A stretch of 10,964 nt of DNA. It comes from Chlamydiota bacterium (GTDB lineage: Bacteria; Auribacterota; UBA3054; B51-G9). The DNA lies in the NCBI GenBank assembly GCA_030596365.1, contig JAUVKG010000053.1, forward strand, positions 1 to 10,964, written 5' to 3'. Position numbers and translations under genes: made by a program. Below are positions 5,466-10,964 of this stretch, piece after piece (positions within the stretch are counted from its first letter, which is position 1; every line of letters starts with the position of its first letter). The notes beneath the pieces were generated by a model. The model worked only from the letters and a program-made list of their open reading frames with translations. It was not told the origin of the DNA and did not search any database.

Positions 5466-7076
5466 ATGACTACAAATTCAGAAAATACAGAAAAAAGCAC
5501 CCCCGATGTGCAAATAAAAGATTCCTTTACCGAAGAGATATTTGAAGAGTTTGTCTCTTCTCAATCAGAATTGTTTTGTGTGCTTGCACCGGTACCGGAC
5601 TTTATCGGGCATGTCTCACGAGTGCAATACTCTTTTCTTTCAACTGAACGAAGTGAAATATATGCCATCATCTTGAATTTCCTTTTTCTGCGCCGCCGTG
5701 CTCACGAAATCGAAAAATATCATAACGATATTTATGACGCAGTTCAATCTACTATTGAAGAACTAACCGGTTCGGATTATACTTTATCAATTTTCCGTGC
5801 GGATATGGAACAGCTTGTTTCGTGGAATAATCTTGACCGGCGGCTGGAACCATACAGAATGCAGCGGATTTCCGACCGCAGGCTTCAAAAATTTCTTTAC
5901 AAGCTAAGCGATGGAACGAGAAGTCTGCTTGATAGTCTTAACTCCTTAGTCGCACCACACGAGCTTGACATAATAATACTTGATCAAGACAATCTTTATG
6001 ATATTGAAGAATTGCTTTCCCGTGTGGAAGAAATTCGAAGTTCAAAGCTTACAGACGAATATAATTTGCGACGTATCGCACGCTGCTTCGCTGACATCAA
6101 TGATAAGTGTATGTCGATCGCAACGGAAATTACTGAATTCGGAGCACGAATTGCCGCTTTTAATTCTTCACCTTTTCAACTGGAATCCCTGCCGGAAATT
6201 ATTGATTGGTTAGATAGATATGTTGATCAATATTTGCAGCGGGTTGCAAAACATGGTCCTGAATTGTATCACAGAATACGGGCGTGGAATATCGGATCGT
6301 CACGCGAACTGCTTGATATGGCTTTTATGGCAACACGCGAACATTATCTTTCAAATCCTTTTGCTCAACCTTGGGTAGATAAAATGCAGTCCACACGTGA
6401 ACTCCTGGCAGACACAGTTCCTTTTTTCGCCCCGGAAGGTCTTTTCACAGAACTGTGTCAGCGCGTGAATGGACAGGTTCGCGCCCTTGTTAGAAAAATC
6501 AGACAGCATCTTGATGATATTAGAAGAAGAAATATAAGAATTAAAGCCCTTCGCGCGAAAACAAGAGAAGTTATGCTCTGTGATGATGATTCTATCGAAC
6601 AGATTCGCGCGTGGATGAAAGAACTTATAAGCAGTGCGCATCAGATTAATGACAGGAATGTCGGAACACCGTCACGCCGCGTAGCGCCGCCAAGACCGAC
6701 ATACTGGCGCAAGCGTTTAACGCGCCCTGCATTTAAAAGCAGCATTTTAAAGCCGAACACCGGTTCTTTAGAGTTTAAACGTGAACTTGAAAAATCAAAA
6801 ATAGCCCGGCTGGGAATATTTATAAACAGCACACTTCTTGAAGGTAAAAAAGAAAAAAATATCTCGGAAATTGAACTAGCGGAACCAAATGATGTTCGCG
6901 CGTATTTAGATGCCGTGAAAGTATTTATACTCGGGCGAAAACGTGAAAAGATTCGTTTACCATACAAATTGAATCCACCGGAATCACCGGAAAATATGCG
7001 AGCGGAATTTGATGGTAAGAAATGGAAGTTTGTATCACCAAATTATAAGCTTGTTTCAATTAAGAAATTGAAATGA
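5466..7076 (+). CDS. jetA: Wadjet JetA-like kleisin (DUF2397-type)
   Basis: Probably the kleisin subunit of a Wadjet SMC complex, which loops out and marks circular plasmid DNA for cleavage. Length is 536 residues from ATG 5466. The frame stays open upstream to a GTG at 5331, but that extension is hydrophobic, overlaps the candidate promoter and is unlike the rest. Seen: winged-helix-like stretches near 54-95 (YSFLSTERSEIYAIILNFLF) and 111-160 (RADMEQLVSWNNL, then RRLQKFLYKLSDG). Both echo the L-x2-Lv-W-gnL and fxYxLt patterns of DUF2397 (TIGR02677). Helical middle regions follow (170-270, 330-390), then a basic proline-containing linker (401-422) and a C-terminal winged-helix-like segment (440-495). 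It heads an operon with jetB, an ORF6N gene and jetC. The assignment rests on remembered family patterns plus gene order. Confidence 0.72.
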   Translation: MTTNSENTEKSTPDVQIKDSFTEEIFEEFVSSQSELFCVLAPVPDFIGHVSRVQYSFLSTERSEIYAIILNFLFLRRRAHEIEKYHNDIYDAVQSTIEELTGSDYTLSIFRADMEQLVSWNNLDRRLEPYRMQRISDRRLQKFLYKLSDGTRSLLDSLNSLVAPHELDIIILDQDNLYDIEELLSRVEEIRSSKLTDEYNLRRIARCFADINDKCMSIATEITEFGARIAAFNSSPFQLESLPEIIDWLDRYVDQYLQRVAKHGPELYHRIRAWNIGSSRELLDMAFMATREHYLSNPFAQPWVDKMQSTRELLADTVPFFAPEGLFTELCQRVNGQVRALVRKIRQHLDDIRRRNIRIKALRAKTREVMLCDDDSIEQIRAWMKELISSAHQINDRNVGTPSRRVAPPRPTYWRKRLTRPAFKSSILKPNTGSLEFKRELEKSKIARLGIFINSTLLEGKKEKNISEIELAEPNDVRAYLDAVKVFILGRKREKIRLPYKLNPPESPENMRAEFDGKKWKFVSPNYKLVSIKKLK

Positions 7077-7108
7077 TTGAAACGATTGAAACGATTTAAT
7101 GATTTAAA
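7065..7108. repeat. 9-bp-period tandem repeat spanning the jetA stop codon
   Basis: AAATTGAAA, TGATTGAAA, CGATTGAAA and CGATTTAAT run in phase from 7065 to 7100, followed by a related GATTTAAA. The jetA stop TGA (7074-7076) is the start of the second unit, so the last three jetA codons (TTG-AAA and the base context around them) are part of the array. In-frame unit length (9 bp) means copy changes before the stop would not shift the frame. Confidence 0.75.
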
Positions 7109-7150
7109 ATAATTATGAACGTGAGTACAGCATTACTTCGTTGGATCTAA

Positions 7151-7213
7151 ACAAAGCACAAAGCACAAAGCACGATTAACGATTAACTATTAACGAATAA
7201 CAAATAACAATTA
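7151..7213 (+). repeat. Nine in-phase heptamers forming the jetB leader
   Basis: From 7151 the sequence divides exactly into 7-bp units that all begin AC: ACAAAGC three times, ACGATTA twice, then ACTATTA, ACGAATA, ACAAATA, ACAATTA. The last A of the ninth unit is the A of the jetB ATG (7213). There is no Shine-Dalgarno sequence. The array looks like successive blocks of duplication and drift, and produces an A/C-rich, unstructured leader on the mRNA. Confidence 0.88.
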
Positions 7214-7923
7214 TGGATTTCGATGAACAATTCCAGGAAGGATCTGACAAATATCTTGAACACCTGAACCTTTACCACGTTCGTGCAGTTCTGAATATTT
7301 TAACCGAATCTCCTTTCTTTTACAGAAAAGATGATGTCGATTTGTTCGATTATGTCAGAAGTCATCAGGATGACTTCCACCAGTTCTTTACTCACTTCTT
7401 CGGCTGGGAATTATATGTCGATAGAAGAGTCGCCCGATTAATCAAACCGCAGGAATTTAATAACGCGTTAAGGTCAAGTCAACGTGATTTATTCGATCTT
7501 ACGCGGCGTGATGAATGTACAGCTTTCTTACTCTTAGTCGAGTTCTACGAAAAAACACTGCGGGATCTTAACGCGAGTTACGATGATGAAGGCTCAATCA
7601 GATTCCTTCTCGCGGATTTTGTGCAGTATGGAATAGACAGATTTACTGAAGAACTTGGTGATAATGTTCACGCTGATAAAATTATCCTTGAAGCTTGTAG
7701 ACGAATCTTCCCGAAACTCGTTCGCTATCGCTTTATTGTTCAGGTGGAAAAGGCTGACGTTTCTGCTGATGAAATCCTTCCGGGAGGAATGAAAGAACAT
7801 GTTATGTACGAATTTTTGCCGGGGATTCATTGTTATCGCCCCGACATTCTTACATTCAAAGAAATAATGAAACTTTACAAACCGATTGACGAAGAAACAC
7901 CTAAAGAAGACAACGAAGAATAG
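7213..7923 (+). CDS. jetB: Wadjet JetB-like KITE protein (DUF2398-type, short)
   Basis: Probably the KITE (MukE-like) subunit that binds the kleisin in a Wadjet SMC complex. It has 236 residues. Seen: VRAVLNILTESPFFYRKDD (23-41), then LFDYVRSHQDDFHQFF (44-59), then GWELYVDRRVARLIK (64-78). This order and wording match the N-terminal DUF2398 (TIGR02678) pattern of LVRxH, WF, GWxLxVdxxxARLxK. A second winged-helix-like part follows (125-178), then a conserved-looking end, HVMYEFLPGIHCYRP (196-210), and an acidic tail. Typical DUF2398 proteins are, as I recall, clearly longer, so this one is compact and closer in size to MukE. The ATG abuts the heptamer leader, with no Shine-Dalgarno site. The spacer from jetA is 136 nt, and an ORF6N gene starts 17 nt after the stop. 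Confidence 0.75.
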   Translation: MDFDEQFQEGSDKYLEHLNLYHVRAVLNILTESPFFYRKDDVDLFDYVRSHQDDFHQFFTHFFGWELYVDRRVARLIKPQEFNNALRSSQRDLFDLTRRDECTAFLLLVEFYEKTLRDLNASYDDEGSIRFLLADFVQYGIDRFTEELGDNVHADKIILEACRRIFPKLVRYRFIVQVEKADVSADEILPGGMKEHVMYEFLPGIHCYRPDILTFKEIMKLYKPIDEETPKEDNEE

Positions 7924-7940
7924 AACTGGAAAATAAAAAA

Positions 7941-8438
7941 ATGACGGATTTGGTATTACCAGTAGACATTGAAAGTAAGATTCTCTTGATTAGAGGTCAT
8001 AAAGTAATACTTGACCGTGACCTGTCTATATTGTATGAAGTGAATACAAAAGCTCTGAAACAAGCAGTACGTAGAAATATAGAGCGTTTTCCAAAAGACT
8101 TTATGTTCGAGCTTAACAAGGAAGAGTTTGCAGATTGGAGGTCACAATTTGTGACCTCCAAAGGAGATAAGATGGGGTTAAGATATTCACCTATGGCGTT
8201 TACTGAACAGGGCGTTGCTATGTTATCAAGTGTATTGAAAAGCAAAACAGCCATACAAATTAATATCAAAATAATGAGGGCATTTGTTAGAATCAGACAA
8301 ATTCTTTCAAGCAATGCAGAAATTAAGAAAAAACTTGAAGAACATGACAGAAAAATCAACACGCTCATTAGTGCAGTACAAAGGCTTGTGATATCTCCAG
8401 AACCAAAGAAGAAGAGGAAAATTGGTTTTGATTCATGA
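7941..8438 (+). CDS. ORF6N-domain DNA-binding protein (KilA-N/antirepressor-like)
   Basis: A 165-residue protein of the ORF6N family, related to phage antirepressors and common as lone genes in bacterial genomes. Seen: the domain core at about 8-118. It includes ILLIRGHKVILDRDLSILYEV (14-34, D25 and D27), RRNIERFPKDFMFEL (44-58) and the hallmark RYSPMAFTEQGVAMLSSVLKS (81-101), then IKIMRAFVRIR (109-119). A short coiled coil (122-146) and a basic tail (KKKRK, 156-160) follow. DNA binding is a family inference. It lies 17 nt after jetB and 82 nt before jetC, in the same direction, so it is probably co-transcribed and could be a local regulator. It may equally be a passenger, since ORF6N genes are mobile and widespread. 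Its coding sequence contains a strong palindrome (8135-8161), followed by AAGGAG and an in-frame ATG at 8172 (M78). Confidence 0.88.
   Translation: MTDLVLPVDIESKILLIRGHKVILDRDLSILYEVNTKALKQAVRRNIERFPKDFMFELNKEEFADWRSQFVTSKGDKMGLRYSPMAFTEQGVAMLSSVLKSKTAIQINIKIMRAFVRIRQILSSNAEIKKKLEEHDRKINTLISAVQRLVISPEPKKKRKIGFDS
8135..8161. promoter_or_regulatory. 13-bp-arm palindrome inside the ORF6N gene, possible operator
   Basis: TTGGAGGTCACAA (8135-8147) and TTGTGACCTCCAA (8149-8161) are perfect inverted copies around a single T. The DNA encodes residues about 66-74, a segment just before the conserved TEQGVAML core. Such symmetry is the usual form of a dimeric repressor site. In RNA it would be a 13-bp hairpin needing some bases of each arm for the loop. 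AAGGAG (8161-8166) and an in-frame ATG (8172) follow at once, so an internal translation start is conceivable. Confidence 0.55.
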
Positions 8439-8481
8439 AAAAACGGAAAATTATTTAATTTACCAACTCATTTTTACGAAG

Positions 8482-8516
8482 AACCTTAAACTTTAAACTT
8501 AAAACTTAAAACCGTA
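8482..8516 (+). repeat. Five in-phase heptamers forming the jetC leader
   Basis: AACCTTA, AACTTTA, AACTTAA, AACTTAA, AACCGTA run without a phase break at 8482-8516. Four bases later comes the jetC ATG (8521). All units begin AAC. As with jetB, no Shine-Dalgarno site is present and the leader is A/C/T-rich. Its sequence is different from the jetB array, but the period and position are the same. Confidence 0.85.
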
Positions 8517-8520
8517 TACA

Positions 8521-10964
8521 ATGACTAAAGAATTTCAATCTCTTGACGCATACAGCTGCTACGAAATGCGCGAGCTCAGGCTTATTAATTTTCATAATTT
8601 CACCGATGAAACAATTGATATCAAAGGCAGCTTGTTTCTTATCGGAAATAATGGAACAGGTAAAACTACTATCATCGATGCTCTGCATCTTATTCTCACA
8701 GGCGGTCAGCAATTGACTTATAACGCCGCTACTATTTTCGGGCCGAGATCTGAAGCGGGAAGAACGCTTGCCGGTGTGATTCTTCGTCATGATTTTGAAA
8801 GCGGAAAAATTGTTCGTGAAGATGGCGCTGTAGGTTATACCGCACTTGAACTTTGGCATCCAAAAATGAAGCGTGTTTTAACAATCGGTATCGGAGCGTT
8901 TGTTCAAAGTCTTGACCAGCGTCCGGAAATCTGGGGTTTTATAATTGATAAACCATTGAAAGATATCCCATTGACAATTCGCGCTAATCCGGAAGAGGAT
9001 GCTGAACCGCTTTACAGACCGGTTGATAAACGTGAGCTTATCGGGCTTATAGGCAAGCCGCATGTTTATGATATCGGCAGATACAGAACTCAAATTGCTA
9101 ACAGACTTTTCGGAGGCCGTGAGAATTTTGAGCGCGTTGCCGATTTGCTGAAAGCGAGCAAGTCATATAAAGAGCTTGTAGTTAAGGCAAGAAATTTTGA
9201 AGGGCTTTTTGCTTTTCTTCTTCCCGCTCCTGACCACAAAGTTTTTCAGGATATTGAATCAACACTTCATAATCTCGATAAAATTGAAGCTGATTTGAAA
9301 GCGATGAAACAGGAAAAAGACCTTCTTGAAGAAGCACTGCAAGTGGTTGAGCGAATTGCCGAAGCACGCGAAGCGATCAGGCGTTACAAATACATTCAGG
9401 CTCGTTCTGCTTATGAAAACATTGATAAAGAGGCAACAAGAATTCAGCGCGCGATACACAGATATGAACAGGCAATCGCTGATTCAAAAAATCAACTCGA
9501 AACTATCGTTCCGCAACTTGAACAAACGCGATCAGTTCTTGCGGAACTTCAAATCGGTGAACCCGGACGATTGCTTGAAGAGATGAAACGCCTTGAACAG
9601 GAAAGGAATCGTGTCAGTAAAGAATTAAATGCCAGAGAGGCGGAAAACGAAGCGGAATCTACAAAATATAATAATATAAAACGTGAAACTAATTCGGCGC
9701 GGAATGACCTCTCTGATTTACTACGCGAACAGTTAAGAACTCTTGATAGAATTTCTGTTCCTCAGGTTTCGTCGGATCTTGATGTTAAAGCCTTTGACGG
9801 CGCGCTCAGCACACTTAAAGAAGCTTATCGACAGGTCCAATCAAATCAGGAATTGGAAACTACTGAACTTCAACGATTGCTGAATAGATTGCTTGCACAA
9901 ATTGATCTTGCGGCAGATAAAGTTAATAACAAAAAACAACCGCTCCTGTTACGTAAAAATGAACTGAAACGCGAACGTGAAGAAGTCGAAATGAAAACTA
10001 TCGGCGCGGGACGCTCTGTAGAATTACTTCCCCGCGTTCCGTCTTACGCGAATTTTGCCGCTGAACTTGAAAGTAAAAACATCAGTTGGTCACCATTGTA
10101 CCGTCTCATTGATTTTAAGAAAAAAACCCCGCCGCCGCTTATGGACGTTATTGAAGCGTGGCTCGGTGAAGGTTTTCTCGGTACCGTTTTCGTTGAAAAA
10201 GATAGACTGGATGAAGTGATTGAACTCGCTTGCGCAAAATATCCGAATATAATAATTGCTGATATTGCCGCGCTAAATAAAGCAAAACCAAAAACCGCGC
10301 CTGCGGATTCTGTTGCTTCTATGCTTGACGCCGGAAAAGATAAACTTGTTCGGAAATTTCTTGATATAAATTTAAGCAATATTAAAATAAAAGATACCGA
10401 CAAAAAAATCAAAACTGGTGATTGGATCGCTCTTGATGGTATAGCTTATCATAATATGGCTTATAGACGTGTCGCTCAGCCTGCACGCGGATTGCTCGGA
10501 GTTGTTCGGCGGCAAAAAGCCCTCGAAGCATCTCAGAATGAACGTGGCGCAAAATTCGCTGAGATTGATTCCCGCGCGAAAGATGTTTTTGAACAGCTTG
10601 AATCTTTTGAAAATATTTTGAAGCAATTTAAAACAATTCGCGATGATATAGAACAAAGAATTTCTCCATGGCGCGTTGCTCACAGATTTCAAAGATATGA
10701 AACATTGACAGCTCAGCTTGAAGACGTTAAAGAAAGAATCTCAAAATTAAAAACCGTTGCGCGACGTTCTCAAAAAAGAATAGATCAGCTAACCGAGCAA
10801 ATTAATGCTATTAAAGAAAATGAAAACGCGCAAACAACTGGTGACTTGACTAAACAAATCAATAATACTAGAAAACAAGTCATAACACTCGAACGAGAAC
10901 GAGATAAATGTAACGAAATTATTGCCAGAAACAATGAACGTCTCGATATCACAAAACAACAGGC
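8521..10964 (+). CDS. jetC: Wadjet JetC-like SMC/SbcC-family ATPase (3' end beyond window)
   Basis: The SMC motor of the Wadjet-like complex, cut by the window edge: 814 complete codons, no stop, read continuously. Seen: an N-terminal ATPase head with Walker A GNNGTGKTT at 42-50, preceded by RELRLINFHNF (17-27), the usual start of SMC/SbcC/MukB heads. A head extension runs to about 235. Long charged coiled coil follows at about 241-500. A globular hinge-like insert at about 501-660 includes YRLIDF (527-532) and IEAWLGEGFLGTVFVEKDRL (544-563), like the MukB/JetC hinge. Returning coiled coil begins at about 661. The signature motif, Walker B and the second half of the head must lie outside. Family knowledge: with JetA and JetB it extrudes DNA loops, and JetD cuts. 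Start: first ATG, 4 nt after a heptamer array. Distinction from a plain SbcC rests on the jetA/jetB neighbours. Confidence 0.85.
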   Translation, partial: MTKEFQSLDAYSCYEMRELRLINFHNFTDETIDIKGSLFLIGNNGTGKTTIIDALHLILTGGQQLTYNAATIFGPRSEAGRTLAGVILRHDFESGKIVREDGAVGYTALELWHPKMKRVLTIGIGAFVQSLDQRPEIWGFIIDKPLKDIPLTIRANPEEDAEPLYRPVDKRELIGLIGKPHVYDIGRYRTQIANRLFGGRENFERVADLLKASKSYKELVVKARNFEGLFAFLLPAPDHKVFQDIESTLHNLDKIEADLKAMKQEKDLLEEALQVVERIAEAREAIRRYKYIQARSAYENIDKEATRIQRAIHRYEQAIADSKNQLETIVPQLEQTRSVLAELQIGEPGRLLEEMKRLEQERNRVSKELNAREAENEAESTKYNNIKRETNSARNDLSDLLREQLRTLDRISVPQVSSDLDVKAFDGALSTLKEAYRQVQSNQELETTELQRLLNRLLAQIDLAADKVNNKKQPLLLRKNELKREREEVEMKTIGAGRSVELLPRVPSYANFAAELESKNISWSPLYRLIDFKKKTPPPLMDVIEAWLGEGFLGTVFVEKDRLDEVIELACAKYPNIIIADIAALNKAKPKTAPADSVASMLDAGKDKLVRKFLDINLSNIKIKDTDKKIKTGDWIALDGIAYHNMAYRRVAQPARGLLGVVRRQKALEASQNERGAKFAEIDSRAKDVFEQLESFENILKQFKTIRDDIEQRISPWRVAHRFQRYETLTAQLEDVKERISKLKTVARRSQKRIDQLTEQINAIKENENAQTTGDLTKQINNTRKQVITLERERDKCNEIIARNNERLDITKQQ

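Noticed and set aside
6351..6967. Two minus-strand ORFs opposite jetA (96 and 108 residues)
   Set aside because: They are antisense shadows of the jetA frame, with no domain and no start signals.
10044..10692. Minus-strand ORFs opposite jetC
   Set aside because: They are shadows of the continuous plus-strand jetC frame, which has a Walker A motif and coiled-coil composition.

Overview
The window is AT-rich bacterial chromosome or accessory DNA from an organism I cannot name. A secreted multi-domain glycosidase beside a non-haem member of the uroporphyrinogen decarboxylase superfamily, few Shine-Dalgarno sites, and many short palindromic and tandem repeats between genes suggest an uncultured Gram-negative of the PVC or FCB type. 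This placement is an inference from gene content, not from a marker gene.

Region 1 (about 1-1535): a HEPN/MNT (HepT/MntA-type) toxin-antitoxin pair on the plus strand. The two genes are split by a 296-bp, highly structured, non-coding element with 17-bp terminal inverted repeats, inserted at a TA dinucleotide 1 nt after the HEPN stop codon. Without it the genes would be about 10 nt apart. Downstream lie two families of palindromic repeats: a GCCCTGAAAGGGC hairpin pair around a larger hairpin, and a 17-bp perfect inverted repeat. I see nothing further in 1399-1535.

Region 2 (about 1536-4992): a minus-strand catabolic pair. One gene encodes a URO-D superfamily (methyltransferase-like) protein. 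The other encodes a 702-residue secreted protein with an Asp-box (BNR) beta-propeller fused to a GH43-type five-bladed propeller. Between them is a pair of 7-bp-period tandem arrays.

Region 3 (about 4993-10964): a plus-strand operon resembling Wadjet (JetABC, the DUF2397/DUF2398/SMC subtype). It has a kleisin-like JetA, a short JetB, and a long SMC-like ATPase (JetC) whose open frame runs off the window end. JetD, the TOPRIM nuclease that completes such systems, would lie beyond the window. An ORF6N-domain DNA-binding protein gene sits between jetB and jetC, in the same orientation. A second candidate non-autonomous element lies between the glycosidase gene and jetA.

The most unusual theme is period-7 tandem repetition between genes. 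Nine in-phase heptamers run up to the A of the jetB start codon, five lie just before jetC, and two arrays follow the glycosidase stop codon. A 9-bp-period array straddles the jetA stop codon. The most striking local signals are the element splitting the toxin-antitoxin operon, the ORF6N gene within the Wadjet-like operon with a 13-bp-arm palindrome in its own coding sequence, and the heptamer leaders.
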